In this document: in pieces, positions 32,118 through 44,683 of the stretch
Layout: every line of letters starts with the position of its first letter
Position numbering within the stretch: position 1 is the stretch's first letter
DNA from: Zygnema cylindricum
Taxonomy: Eukaryota; Streptophyta; Zygnematophyceae; Zygnematales; Zygnemataceae
Length of the DNA stretch: 64,000 nucleotides
Direction: 5' to 3'
Assembly: GCA_037447655.1 (NCBI GenBank)
Contig: JBBHKE010000371.1
Span: 1 to 64,000 of the forward strand
Program-made: the position numbers and the translations under genes
The notes under the pieces: generated by a model
Seen by the model: the letters and a program-made list of their open reading frames with translations, nothing else
Databases searched by the model: none
What the model was told of the DNA's origin: nothing

Positions 32118-33149
32118 TGTTGTAATTTATAAATCTTTATTTCAGTAAATAGGGGTAAAAATAACTTAGGATATTTTCCTAGTAGTCTACTGTAATACTT
32201 ACCTTTATTAGTTAGCGTTACAGTAGCAAATAGTACAGTAAAGTGTATCGTAATTTTGCAGGGACACGTGTCGGCGAAAGACATATGCAGGTTTTTCGGA
32301 GTGGCACCGACAGTCAGCCATACGTGTCAAACAATTGACGATTCGATTCACATGATCGGACGAACGGGATCTGATCCGGGTATTTCGGAAACATATGGTA
32401 CTGTTCGACGGTACCATCATCGATCGAATTTTCTCCAACGGACGCGATTCACACGGGACCACAAGCGTGATTCACGAGGGACCACAAGCGTGATTCGCGT
32501 GGGACCACAAGTGACGAAGCACTTAGGTGCTTCGTACTACAAGACGACATTTGGCTGGACTTTAGTGATTACCGCTGACTAAGCATTTGGAACGTTTTGT
32601 GTACGATTGGAACGTTTTGTATACGGTTCAAAATCTGTAAATATCCGAATAACATTGGTTTGTAGTTTAGTGTAATAAAAAAATAGTGTTCCATTAATCA
32701 GGTTTTTAGAAAATAATAATTAGGGTTTTAAAGTACAGTGGCGTACAGGTAAGATGCTTTGTCGTTAGTCAGGATAATAACTGTAGTAATGGTTACCCAA
32801 ATTAGTGTTGATCAGTAGATACACACTGTGAGCATATAACTTAGGACTTAGCCAATTTTGTAGTATCCAGTTTTGGGAATATGATTTTATGAGGGCAGTT
32901 TTTGGGAAACTTCCAAACATCATATCTTATGTTTTACTGAGTCATTTGGGCTGCAATTTTGGGAATTGTCAGTTTCCTGTATTATGTATCACTATGGAAA
33001 ATTTGAAGCATATTGACCTTCTGAGTCATAGTTTGTGTCAGTTCAAAGTTGGCTGTTGAGAAGGTACTTTGATAGTTTTTGTTTTTTTTCATGACTACTT
33101 CCACTACTACTGCTAGTTCTCCTCTTGCAACGGTGGTTGTAGAACAACA
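32118..33149 (+). mobile_element. Solo LTR inside element C
   Basis: 1032 bp, TGTTGTAATTTATAAATC...GTAGAACAACA, with a perfect 5-bp duplication TTGTT (32113-32117 and 33150-33154) and no internal region. Its last 60 bases form an open frame from ATG 33091 (MTTSTTTASSP...), again placing a presumed Gag start inside the LTR end. Confidence 0.87.
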
Positions 33150-33154
33150 TTGTT

Positions 33155-33774
33155 GACGCGGAGTTATTTTATTTGATGTGGATTTTCGGCATGGACTTAT
33201 CATTTATTTAGATTTCGAAATCTCACCGCCGAATTACGTTTCCGTTTGGAGCGACAATTTTGTTTTCTTTTGATATTCTAAAAACAAATGGAGGAGCGCC
33301 ATGTGGTGTATGCGTGAATTTTGACGCGCGAAGTTACGAATGCATTTTTCAGTGGTGATTGAAGGAAAAAATACGCAATGGAGTTGTTACGTTGGAAAGG
33401 GGGCTACGATATTTGGAGCTCATTCAAGTTTGCGAGGATTCTGTTGGAGGATTATTCGATTTGGCGTTTATAGCAAAATCGAGTGGAGAGATTGTCGTTT
33501 CATACATCTGATATTTGATGTGTTGTTTCGTACGTTAATTTGGTGTTTAAATTTGACGTTTTAAGTATGCTTATGATGTGTACAGAAGGGAAGACCAAAG
33601 TTGTGATTGGAGTAATGATTACAAGTTTGAGAGGGTTAGATTCAAATTTGTAATCTGCCAACGCGTGTTTGTCGTGCGGTCGTCTAGTTTGTCTTTTGTT
33701 GTTTCATATAAGCTTGCTTACGTTATCTTAGAGTTAAAGTGGCGGTTTGACAATTCCCACATTGAGAGGGGGAT
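33155..33774 (+). other. Element C interior, last part, with polypurine tract
   Basis: About 620 bases without a recognised protein. It ends in the purine tract TTGAGAGGGGGAT directly before the TGTTAGG start of the 3' LTR. Confidence 0.65.
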
Positions 33775-34857
33775 TGTTAGGTTTTACATTGTGGGATTTG
33801 TGATTGCGTCGATAAACAGTTTAGCAATCATTGTACGATTTGTTTAAGTGTTGATTTTGTACGTCTGAGTTATTTATGTCTTGTCTTACTAGGAGTGTTT
33901 GTACGACAAGTTAGGTCATTATACGGTTTTGTGTCGCAGTGATCGTAGTGGTCTTTGTATTGAGGTATTTATGTAGTGTCGTACTTCGCCGGCGCGCGTT
34001 TCGCGCAACACGGCTAAATGGTTGATTTGTACGGTACTTGTTGGTTCATTTGAGGATTGCGGTACTATGACGTTTCATATCATTGTTTAAAAGTAGGCGT
34101 TTTTATGGTAGGCCTTTGGTCTGCGCCTTTATCGTAAGTTGTGTTATGGGCTTTTCATATGATCTTCTTAGATCGCTACTTTGATCAGCGACTGTCTGAT
34201 CGTCAGAATCTGACGGTGTAAATAAAAAATTTTGGTCCGAATGTTTTAGTTGGTCCAATTTTTGGTCCCGATTTTTTAATTGGTCCGAATAGGTCCAAAT
34301 ACAATATGGGTCTTAAGGTCATATTGTATGTTTTGCATACAATAGGCATATTGTATAGGCCTACTTTCACCTACTTTTGAACTATGTTTCATTTGAGTGA
34401 ATCGGGCGTCCGCGAGAATTGACGATGTTTCGCTTCGCGACCCACGATTCTATTTCGGTTCGATGTGGAGATTTGTTCTTTGGGTTGCGGCGTACATATG
34501 TACGGCCAATATCGTTTCACTTTGTCGTGGAGTTTTGGTTGACGTTCGCGTACGTTCCTTTGATCGTGTACGGAGAGCATAGATGTTTCAAAGATATTAC
34601 GTACGTTATTCCGTGTGATGAATTGTACATTTGTTGTTTGACCGGTGCGCATTCTGCGCACGTGATACTTTTGGAGATTGTGCTTGGTGGTCCCGTAGGA
34701 TTGGTAAATTATTTAGTTCGTAGGACCGTGGTACGGTCTTAGGTCCAGCTCACGTTTAAATTCGGCGCAATAATGTTTTGTTAGGCGCTTACGTCTGAGT
34801 CAACGTCTAAGTGTCAAAGTGGAGTTTAAGTGGAATTGTGACGTAAGGAGAAAGAAA
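33775..34857 (+). repeat. Element C 3' LTR, left and middle parts
   Basis: Starts TGTTAGGTTTTACATTG. It is interrupted by a hAT-like element at 34081-34386 and cut at 34857 by copia II, continuing at 53510. Confidence 0.8.
34081..34386. mobile_element. hAT-like miniature element, family A, short form (copy A4)
   Basis: 306 bp, starting CATTGTTTAAAAGTAGGC and ending CCTACTTTTGAACTATG. It is flanked by TTTCATAT (34073-34080) and TTTCATTT (34387-34394), 7 of 8 identical. The same insertion is absent from the 5' LTR at about 22415, so it postdates element C. Confidence 0.87.
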
Positions 34858-35442
34858 TGTTAAGGGTCATTTAGCGTTACATCTGTCCGTACTCGTCATA
34901 CGTGTGTTCGGTCTTGGTCTCGTTCGTACCCATCATTACATGGGTCGGTCCGGTCGTGATCTTGTTCGTACTCTACATGCGTCGGTCCAGTCTTGTCGCC
35001 CTACGTATAAGTCCTTTGGGCGACGGTCTTTATTTTTACGTATGATTTCTTTTTGTCTTAATTATTTTTGTACTTTAATTTTGTCTTCGTACTCTTTGTC
35101 GCTTGAGTCTACGTCGTTTCTTTAGGTCTTAATTACTTTTGTACATTGTCGACCTAAAGTCAATCCGTTACAATCCAACTTGTGTTAGAATCTAGTCTAC
35201 ATACATTAGAATCTAGTCACATAAAATGTTGACCAGATGTATTAGAATCTTGACTAGGATCCTTTTAGTTACAGCGCACCAAAGAGCGCTTAGACACCAT
35301 AGTAATTAGCACTGTGTATTTTGTATATAAGTGAATTTCCCACTCAATGAAATCATCCCAAATATAAATCAATTTCTCTCTCCAATGCATTGATCTTTCT
35401 CTTGTGTACAATTTCATGGCTTCTTCCAATCCACCTCCAATA
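34858..35442 (+). repeat. Copia II 5' LTR
   Basis: Contains a TATA-like GTATATAAG at 35328, about 90 bases before the gag ATG at 35417, which itself lies in the last 26 bases of the LTR. Confidence 0.9.
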
Positions 35443-36490
35443 AGTTATGGGAACGGCCATGCCACTTCTAATAGTATCCAGAAGTTTGATGGCCAAAACT
35501 TTTATGATTGGTCATTTTTAGCCATGCATTTTTTCAAACATGAGAAGATTTGGGACCATTTTTTAAGAATTTCAAAACCTCCTATCTTTTCCTCTACTGA
35601 TACACCAGCAGAAAAAGCTACAAAAGAGTTAGCAATAGCTACATGGAAACAAAAGGATGAGGATGGGCACGCTCGCCTAGTGATGTCACTTATTACCGAG
35701 CGCACCCGTCTTATTCGTGGCGCCTCCTCTTCCGCCGAGGCTTGGAGTCGTATTCAAGCAACTTACATTCAAACCGGATGGGCCCCTCGCCGAATTCAAA
35801 AACGAGCGTTTTTTAACTCCATTAAAAAGCCAACGGAATATATACAAGATTGGATTAGCATAGTCGAATTGTCAGCCGGAAAGTGCACCATGATAGGCGT
35901 CCATCTTTCCGACGAGGACCTCTCTTCTACCCTTTTGGGAGGACTCCCTAAAACCTTTTCCCCTTTCATTTCGTCGTTTGACAATCTAGACCAATCCATT
36001 CCCTTTCACTCCCTTTGTACAAAACTTTTGCATGAAGAGACAAAACTTCTCTCTTTTTTTGCTCCAAATCTCTCTCATGCAAATGCTTTTATTGCTAAAA
36101 ATCAGAAAACTAACTCGTGCATCGTTTGTTTTGTGCTTACTGCAAAAAAAAAGGACACTCCGTTGAGAAATGTCGAAAATTGGCGAGGCGAAAAGCAACC
36201 GAGGCTTCCAATTCCCCTTAAAAATGGAAAAAATGCCAACGTTGCCAATGCCACCCCACCAATTCTTCCCACCCCCCCATTCCCTCCACACCATTCTTTC
36301 CCTTCCAAATTTTCCTTATCCTCACCATTATTCCCCTTCTCCATCCCTCCCACAATCTTCCAACGCCGCAGCGCACTATGCCTCTTCAAACTCCGTTAAC
36401 CTTCCTTGGTCGACCGCTTTCTCCCCACATTTTCCCTCTAATTATCCCACTCCTGTAGCTTCCCCTTTTGTCCTCCCTCCCTCACTATAA
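35417..36490 (+). pseudogene. Copia II gag, one frameshift
   Basis: Starts at ATG 35417 inside the LTR (MASSNPPPISYGNG). The primer site is read as part of it. It has typical copia Gag features: KFDGQNFYDWSFLAMHFF, a helical core, LLGGLPKTFSPF. The zinc knuckle CAYCKKKGHSVEKC is present at about 36130-36170 but in the +1 frame relative to the N-terminal part, so a frameshift lies upstream of it, near 36090-36130. A Pro/Ser/His-rich tail follows. Confidence 0.85.
35443..35457 (+). promoter_or_regulatory. Copia II primer-binding site, diverged half-tRNA-iMet type
   Basis: AGTTATGGGAACGGC follows the LTR. GTTATGGG matches the initiator tRNA-Met anticodon-arm complement; the rest does not. The LTR boundary is fixed by the AGAAA duplication. 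Confidence 0.55.
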
Positions 36491-36559
36491 TTTGGATATG
36501 GCAATGTTGCCCATCATATCCCAAATTCTGTCACTCCGGAGACTCAACTTCCACAAGGG

Positions 36560-36935
36560 TACGCTTTTCTATCTCAAACCCTTGACGATTGGCCAGTAGA
36601 TAGTGGTGCTAGTCACCACCTTTCACCACGATCCGATTGGTTCACTCACCTTTCTCCCTTATCATCTCCTATGCAAATTCGTTTTGGAGACAACCGCATT
36701 TTGTTGGATACTCATTGTGACGACGTAAACGTCCCTAATGTGTCTATTCACATTCGCAATGTAATATTTGTTCCTAGTCTAGCTAGGAATCTATTCTCTG
36801 TAAAAGTCGCCATTAATGACGGCTTAAAATTTGAATTTATTAATGATATAGTAATGTTTCTTGATAAAAAAGACAATAGTACTATAGGTTTTGGCGTAGC
36901 ACGCGTTACGATTGTACGTCCTACAATCGTATAGT
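36560..36935 (+). pseudogene. Copia II protease region
   Basis: An open frame through about 36570-36930 contains the protease motif VDSGASHHLS near 36600, followed by IRFGDNRILL and FVPSLARNLFSV. The active-site triplet is intact. A stop at about 36932 precedes the integrase frame. Confidence 0.85.
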
Positions 36936-37783
36936 ACACGAAAAATATTTGCTTTAAGTGCTAGCGTCGAAAGTTTTTCCCTTTGGCATTTAAGATATGG
37001 TCATTTAAATACCGAAAGTTTGCGTACTTTGCCAAATGTTCTAACCGGAATAAATTCGTTTTCTAAAAAATCTTTGGATTATTGTCATGGTTGCATGCAA
37101 GAAAAAATGTCGCGTCACTCATTTCCCACTAGCACTACCGTCATCACTGAACCCTTTGCACTTGTACATACAGACGTATGTGGTCCCATGCGCACGCGTA
37201 GCTACAGTGGATCCCTTTATTTTGTCACTTTCATTGACCACGCCACTCGTTTTTCACACCTGTATCCAATCTGTCATAAATCTGACGCTTTTGCACGACT
37301 TTGGAATTTAAGGCGTTGGCAGAAAACTTTCACAACAAATGAATCAAGGTCTTGCGCAGTGACAACGGTGGCGAATTTTTGTCCAACCAATTTTGTGAAT
37401 TCCTCATGCAACATGGAATATCGCGTCATTTAAAGGCGCCTCGGACGCCACAGCAGAACGGCATCGCAGAAAGGTACAATCGTACATTACATGACATGTC
37501 ATGCTCCATGCTCCATGCTATACTTTTTAATTTGCCTTTTGAATTTTGGGCAGAGGCTGTCGTTTGCGCAAATTACTTGTGCAATCTTTGTCCCACTAAC
37601 GCTTTACCAAAATCTACTCCAATGGAAGCGTGGTCCTCTAATAAACCAGATATACGTCACCTTCAAATCTTTGGATGTGAAGCGTGGTATAAAGTCCTCC
37701 AATCGGACGACAAATTGGGTGCCCGCGCATTTCGTGGCATTTTAGTTGGGTACGCTCCAAATTCCAAAGCGTACCGCATCTAG
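36936..37783 (+). pseudogene. Copia II integrase, one frameshift
   Basis: The first frame has the HH-CC zinc-binding motif (HLRYGHLNTESL...CHGCMQEK) and the first catalytic Asp (VHTDVCGPM). A frameshift near 37340 moves to a second frame with SDNGGEF and QQNGIAERYNRT, which supply the second Asp and the Glu. The C-terminal SNKPDIRHLQIFGCEAW motif follows. Confidence 0.88.
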
Positions 37784-39648
37784 AGTCTTTCTCAAAATTG
37801 CGTCATCACCACCAAAGAATTAACTTTCAACAAAATGCCACTTCTCCAAACCTTGTCTCGTACTCCCTTCCCTTCCCCTCTTCCCCCATTATCAAACTTT
37901 CCCTCTCTCACCCTCTATGACCGTCTTCCTCCAAAACCCCCCCTTCAATCTCTTCAGCCACCTAACCTTACCTACCTTACACCTTCCCACCCCTCTCCTC
38001 CTAGTCCTACCATATTTTTTCCCTCATTATCTTCAAGTTCCCCTCCTCCATCTTCTCCTACCCCCGTTGTTTTCCCGGCTGCTCCCATCACTCTTGCCAG
38101 CCAATCAACTGCCCTTCGTCTTCATCTTGTCACAAATTCCGAAGATACTACCCCCTCTCTCCCTCTTTTCCAAGATGATCATTTTTTTGACAATCTTCCC
38201 CACACAGTTTTTTCCCACTCACCTCTTCCTAGGCCTTTTACTCCTCTGGAGCTTTCACCTCCCGAGCTTGAGACTTCCCCTCTTTCTGAGCCCTCTCTTT
38301 TACCTCGCCGTAACCTCGCACGCCCTAGAGTTCCCCCCTCTCGGCTTATTACCTCTATAGGCCATGCCTTTTCTGCTTACGCTTACTCGGCTGGGGCCTC
38401 TGCCTCTCTTATTTCAGCCCCTCTCTCTCTCAAAGCTGCCCTAAAACGTCCTGCTGCCTCTCTTTGAAAAATTGCCGCTGATGCAAAATTCAATGCCTTA
38501 ATTTCCAACAAAACATGGAATCTTGTTCCCCTTCCCCCTGGAAGAAAGGCAATCGGCTCAAAATGGGTCTTCGGTGTAAAACAGAAAGCGGATGGATCCG
38601 TGGACAAATACAAAGCTTGCTTGGTGGCGAAGGGCTTTTCCCAAATCGAAGGTATAGATTTTACCGAAACCTTTGATCCAGTTGCACGGTTGACATCTAT
38701 CCGCACTTTACTTGCTTTAGCTGCTGAACATGATTTCCATGTTCATCAGATGGATGTTAAGAATGCCTTCTTAAATGGGATCTTATCTGAGGAAATTTAC
38801 ATGCATCAGCCTGATGGCTATACTTCCCTTGGATCTGAGCATCTGGTTTACCATCTCATTAAAACAATCTATGGAGTAAAACAATCTTCCAGTGTATAGA
38901 ACCATACTACAGATGCTATTATGCAAAAAGAAGGATTTACCTTAATTGATGTTGATTTTAGCATTTACTCTCGCGACTCTGGCACCTCCTTGATCATTGT
39001 TGCCATCTTTGCCGATGATCTACTTCTTGTTGGTCCTTCTCTCTCTGAAATCTCTATAGTCAAATCTCTCCTTCAAACCCATTTTGACATGGCCAATCTA
39101 GGTGAGCTCACTTGTTATTTGGGCATTCAAGTTTCTCGTAACAGCTCAGCTCGCACCCTCTCCCTCTCTCAAGAGACCTTTATCTCTGATCTTTTGGAAC
39201 GCTTTGACATGGCAGACTGTTCCTCCCTTTGCACTCCTTTCGATGTCAATGCCCCTCTCCTCCCTTCCACTGATTCCTTTCTCTCTCCCTCCCTCCATTC
39301 CACGTACAGCTCGATGGTCGGGGCCCTTATGTACGCCATGCCCGCCACCCGTCTTGACATTGCCACAATAGTCACTAAACTCAGTCAATTCCTCCAACGT
39401 CCTCCTCTTAATCATATTGCTGCAGCCAAACGTGGTCTTTCGTTATCTACAGGGCACTAAAAATCTTTGTCTTAAATATTCCTCCTCTGGCTCTAGTGCT
39501 CTTACGGGTTTTGTTGATTCAGATACGGCCCAAGATAAGATTTCCCGTCGTTCCACCACAAGCTCGTGCTTTTTTTTTGGGCAATGATCTTATCTCTTGG
39601 TCATGTAGAAAGCAGTCTACCACGGCATGCTCCAGCACCGAGACAAAA
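37784..39648 (+). pseudogene. Copia II reverse transcriptase and RNase H (first part)
   Basis: A Pro/Leu/Ser-rich linker (37835-38460) leads into RT. KWVFGVKQKADG, YKACLVAKGFSQ, MDVKNAFLNG and the catalytic FADDLLLVG (about 39010) are present, as is the thumb TCYLGIQVSR. Single stops occur near 38467 and 38897, and a frameshift near 39440 precedes RNase H (GFVDSD-type). The RNase H frame is cut after the codons for Thr-Lys by copia III and resumes at 52562. Confidence 0.87.
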
Positions 39649-40690
39649 TGTTAAAATTAATAGACTTCTAGAGTATTTTCTAGGTTAAAATATGTTAGTA
39701 TAAAAGAAAAGAAAAGGACGGCCAGCCTGCCTCCACCTCTCCTCTCTCTAGCCCCCATACTTGTTGTAGTCACTAAAGGATAGAGAGGGTGGTTGATCCA
39801 TGGCTGCCTTAGTTCAACAGGCAGATATTTTTAGTAGGTTACTAAAAATATACCTGACGGATCCGAGATTTGATCCTGGTACTTGCGGTTCGTCAAGTTG
39901 GCCGATAGCGGTCAGCTTTATCCTATAAGACTAGGACCAATGCTAAGTGATATAGTATGTGATAGATATATATATATATATTTAGGGAGGAACAAATCCA
40001 TTTAACTAAAACTGTATACGGCATACATAGATGCAGTTTTATGAAAGTACGAAGTACGATTCTATTTCGAAACGGATACCACACATTTTGTTTCGTTAGT
40101 GAAACAAATGTCGCGCAAGTATTTATAACGGCTAAGATTGCGTCTCGCTGCAAATCCAACAGCGCACATCATCGCCGAAATCCCGGAGTGGTCACTTTGG
40201 CGTTTTTTGACGTGGCATGACTTGGAGCCACGTGGAGAGATGACATTCGGTCATGGGAATTCTGAGGAATGTACGGACGAGTGAAAAGCAGACACGCGTC
40301 CGCTTAATAGCCTTGTCGTACAAAGGCCGTACAAAAGGTACACCGACATAAGTACTTTTGGTACCGTACAGTAATCTGATTGGTCCGTACTTCAGTAGAT
40401 AGAAGTTATTAGAGGGAATCAGGACTTAGAAAATTTTGGTAGGTAGTCACCTCTCCCTTTGAGAGTTTGTACAAATTAGCAAATTTATTGCCTCATAACT
40501 TATCGGTTGGTTAGTCATTTTCAGTGATTCTTTTTGCTACGGACTCAAAAGAGTCCATGCTGCATAGGGGTGCAGCCAAACTATCATTTTGCCTTCCTGG
40601 ACAGCAGTGGTTCTGGCTTGAAGTGGGTTAGTTAAATACTATCTAGAGGCTTCCTGTATTATCTGATCTAACGGAGGACATAGAATTGCA
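39649..40690 (+). repeat. Copia III 5' LTR
   Basis: 1042 bp with an (TA)n run at 39967-39980. The presumed gag start ATGGAGGAC is mutated to ACGGAGGAC here but intact in the 3' LTR (52543). Confidence 0.9.
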
Positions 40691-40705
40691 GGTTATGGGA
40701 CCACC
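40691..40705 (+). promoter_or_regulatory. Copia III primer-binding site, half-tRNA-iMet type
   Basis: GGTTATGGGACCACC directly after the LTR. One mismatch to the initiator tRNA-Met anticodon-arm complement. Confidence 0.7.
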
Positions 40706-41702
40706 CTCTAGGGTGCCCACCTTCAATGGATCTGGGTTCATCTATTGGGAAGCCATGATGATGGGAGCTTTGTGCAAAAACCGATATTGGGGTTTCGTCA
40801 GTGGACAAGTGATACGTCCACCTTCGGGAACTCCACCATGAGTTGGAGGAGTAAGGTTTCCTGCAGCAACGGCTGCCTTCTGCGGAGGAGGCAGATGATG
40901 GGGACAGTAGTGTGTCCTAAAAGGGGAAAGGGAAGGAGACACCCCTCACTCTTATTGCCACAGTCCTGGGAACGGCGACCGTAAAGACCGCGGAGAACGA
41001 TACTCAAATGTGGGAGGATGTAAACATGGATGCCAATAACTTCTTTCTGAGGCACCTCACTGAAGCTTTAGCCACTCCTCGTCTTCACATTTACAAGGCC
41101 GAGGAGTTTTGGGTGAGTTAGGTGGAGATTTTTAGAGTTGGAACTATTCAGGAGCTCCAGTTGTCTGAGCAAAAGCTAATGAGTTACACTTTTAAAGGAG
41201 GAAAGATGTTAGATTACTGTAATGATCTTTCTTGTTTGTATATGGAGATGGATAGTGCCGGATGGACAGGTACAATGAAAATGAAAGTTAACACCCTTAT
41301 CATGAAGTTACCAAATGAGTACGAGAACATAGTGTATCGAGTAGAGAAAATGGCTGATAGTTCATAGAAATGGAACATAGTGGTCAGGATGATTCTTGTG
41401 CAGGAAAACGCAATGGAGATTAGGAGAGGAGGAAAGAGCATTCAAGCTCTAGCAGCAGGAGGGGACCGATGGGGGAAGGACCCGAAGAAACCGTTCAAAG
41501 GGGAAAGAGATCATTACGGAGGACCAAGGCCCCCAAAGGGTCTTTGTCATTTTTGCAAAAAGCTGGGACACTTCACCGCAGACCGTGTCCAGCTATCGAA
41601 GCTGAGGCTCGAAGAGAACCGTGGAGGGGGTTCTTCCCGAGGGAAGAAAAAGGCACTTGTGGTTACAAAAGTGACAGGAGAAACCGAGGATGAGTCTTCT
41701 TA
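40691..41702 (+). pseudogene. Copia III gag, broken
   Basis: In order: VMGPPSRVPTFNGSGFIYWEAMM from the primer site, then frames at 41122-41367 (NTLIMKLPNEYEN) and 41380-41703 (RRGGKSIQALAAGG and zinc knuckle LCHFCKKLGHFTADR, last Cys of the knuckle lost). Several stops. Confidence 0.85.
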
Positions 41703-42290
41703 GGAGGATGGGGAGCTTCTTCTTGACGATAATCTGGAGGAGAAGGTGATCCCTCGTAGATAGAAATGTGCCTTTGGAGCGATTCGGGAAGCTCCATAGG
41801 AAAGATGGATCATCCACTCATGTGCATCCATGCATATGTGTCGTGATAAGGAACTCTTCACTAAGCTAAGAAAGATCCCTACAGTAGAGATAGAGTATGG
41901 GGATGGGAGAGTGGTTACTACAGATCTAGTGGGATCAGTAGATATGAAAGTCTTAGTGGAGGGTAAGACTTCTATACTTACATTCTCAAATGTACTCTAC
42001 ATTCCTCAGCTGAGTAAAAATCTTGTCTCTACGTCTGTGTTAGATGACAAAGAGTTTGATACCTTCACTAGAAAGGGAGTCTTTACAACTAAGTATGGGG
42101 ATGAAGTTTACTTCACGGCAGATAAGGGTAGCCAAGGAATGTTTAGGTTTAACCTGAGTAATGTAAAATAGAATGCTTACTATGATGGTGTTCCTAAGTT
42201 GATGATTTGGAATAAGCGGTTGGGGCATGTTTATTTTGATAGGTTGAGGGAAATGAAAAAGTTGGGGTAGTAGAAGGCATTCAGTTTGGG
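41703..42290 (+). pseudogene. Copia III protease and pre-integrase region
   Basis: The protease site reads HSCASMHMC where relatives have DSGASMHMC, so the catalytic Asp is lost. VEIEYGDGR and LVEGKTSILTF strands follow. The pre-integrase motif MIWNKRLGHV is present after a stop at about 42170. Confidence 0.85.
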
Positions 42291-43391
42291 GATAATGAAA
42301 TGATGGATGATTATAGTGGCAGTGCTCAAGGTAAGGCTCACAGACTTCCCTTTCCCAAAGCCGCCACATATAGAGGTGAGAAAGTATTAGATTTGGTTCA
42401 CACAAATATTTGGGGACCTGCAAAAGTACCTTCGATTGGAGGAAAAACGTTTATGATGACAATAACCGATGACTGGTCTAGATACTCTATAGTATACTTT
42501 CTAAAAACAAATTCTGAAGCATCAACTTACTTCAAAGAATATAAAGCATGGAGTGAGAAGTTGCATGAAACCCCCATTAAAAGGATAAAGAGTGATAATG
42601 TGGGGGAATATACCACTAACTAATTTGAGGAATATCTGAGAGATGAGGGAGAACATCACCAGAAAACTCTACCATATAACCCGGAGCAAAATGGGGTAGC
42701 TGAGAGGTTGAATCGAACACTAGGACATAGTGCATGCAGTATGTTGGCCGACAAGAAAATAGGAAAGAGATTTTGGGCAGAGGCAATTAACTGTGCCAAC
42801 TACATTAACAATAGAGTCCTTACCTCAGTTGTAAAGGGAGTGACATCTTATGAGAGATGGGTTGGAAGGAAACCAGATATTTCACACCTTAAAGTGTTCG
42901 GTAGCCAAGTTTATAGTCTTGAGACGGATAAGAAAAACTGGAAACTAGATGCTAAGGGAAAACCTGGATACTTTGTGGGATATGATGAGGATGTTAAACG
43001 GTATAGAGTCTATGACTTAGCAAAGAATGATATCATCTTGGTCAAACACCTAGTTGTTATGGATGAAGGAAAGTCATTTGATCCCTTCAAATATACAAAG
43101 AAGATAAAAATCAGATTCGAGTCCGAAAGTGAGGAGAACTCGGTCGTTCTCGAAAGAGACATGAGTGAAACCGTGATTGCAGATTTAGGAGAGATCCGAG
43201 ATACAGAAGACTCACTGGAAACCTCACATACTCCTATGGACCCCGACAAGATAGAAGAAGCAGGACCAGAACCGACTTCCATTGACAAGGGAGTGGATGA
43301 GACAGTGAGAAGAAACCGAAGACTTCCATCCATTCTAGCTTCGGAGTTTGAGGGAGGAAAGAGGAGCAGCAAGAGGATACAAGAAAAATAG
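42291..43391 (+). pseudogene. Copia III integrase
   Basis: The frame 42300-42623 holds GSAQGKAH (first Cys lost), LVHTNIWGPAK (first catalytic Asp replaced by Asn) and KSDNVGEY. After a stop, 42640-43391 gives NGVAERLNRT and GRKPDISHLKVFGSQVY. The altered catalytic residue argues against activity. Confidence 0.87.
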
Positions 43392-44683
43392 GTCGCTCAT
43401 AAGGTAACTAAGTTATCTCACCCTGATGAGCCTCAGTCTTACTCGGAGGCATTGAATAGTCCAGAGAAAGAAAGATGGATTAGAGCCATAAATGATGAGA
43501 TGGTTTCTATCATGGAAGCAAATACTTGGGAACTAGCGGATTGTCATCCAGATAGAAAACCTATTAGGTGTAAAAGGGTATTTAAACTAAACTAAACCTA
43601 GATAATACCATTGAGAGATATAAGGCTCGATTAGTAGCGAACCGGTTCACCCAAAAGGAGGGGATTGACTATGAGGAGATCTTTGCTCCAGTTGTTCAGT
43701 TCCCATCAGTAAGGATTCTCCTCACTTTGGCAGCAACGGAAGACATGGAAATTCACTAGATGGACATTAAGACTGCTTTTATTAATGGTGAGTTAGGGGA
43801 AGATATTTTGATGAGGCAACCCGAGGGGTTCGTGGAAGAAGGAGAAGAGAGCAAAGTCTGCAGGCTCATAAAGTCCTTGTATAGACTTAAGCAGGCTCCC
43901 CGACAGTGGAATAAGAAACTAGATGAGTTTCTTACCGATCTGGGATATATCCGTAACAGCTCAAACCTTTCTATCTACACGTTTGAAGATGAGAATGGTG
44001 TCATTTTTATTACAATTTATGTGGATGATCTGCTTGTGTTAAGTAAGTCTTACGAAAAGATCAATAAGTTGAAGAAAGATCTTAGAAGCAGATTTTGACA
44101 TGAAAGATTTAGGGGAGGCAAGATATACTTTGGGAATCTAAATGGAGAGAGATAGGGGGAAGAAGATTATCAGACTTACTCACAAAGAAACAATAGGAAA
44201 TATGCTTGACAAATTCCAGATGGAAAATGCTAACAGTTGTACCACTCCATGGACTTGAAAAAATTAAGTGATGGGAGTGTAGAAGGAGGAGTGATGATCT
44301 TAGACAATCAAACGAGTCTAGAGGAGAGAGTTTATGAAATCTATCCCTTATAGACAAGTCGTAGGAAGTTTAATCTATTTTATGAACTATACCAGGCCAG
44401 ACATAGCGGCAACAGTTGGAGTACTCAGTATGAGTCTTAATGATCCTACGAAGAGAGACTAGGAGGCAGCCAAGAGAGTCATGAGATATCTGGTTGGAAC
44501 CAGAGAATTATGGTTACATTTGGGAGGGGAGCACACTAATATCACCACTTCGAGTGATGCCAGTTATGGGGATGCACCTATGAGAAGATGCACTTCTGGA
44601 TATGTTTTGTATGTGGGGGAAGGTGCTTGATGTTGGAGCAGTAAGCAAAAAAAAGTGGTTGCTTAGAATACTATGGAGAGAGA
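43392..44683 (+). pseudogene. Copia III reverse transcriptase and start of RNase H
   Basis: The integrase-RT linker and RT fingers (YKARLVA) carry stops and a frameshift near 43590. The frame 43760-44098 has MDIKTAFINGE, RLKQAPRQWN and the catalytic YVDDLLVLS. Frameshifted thumb and RNase H segments follow (SDASYGDAPM). The frame ends at copia IV just after a Met-Glu codon pair. Confidence 0.85.
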
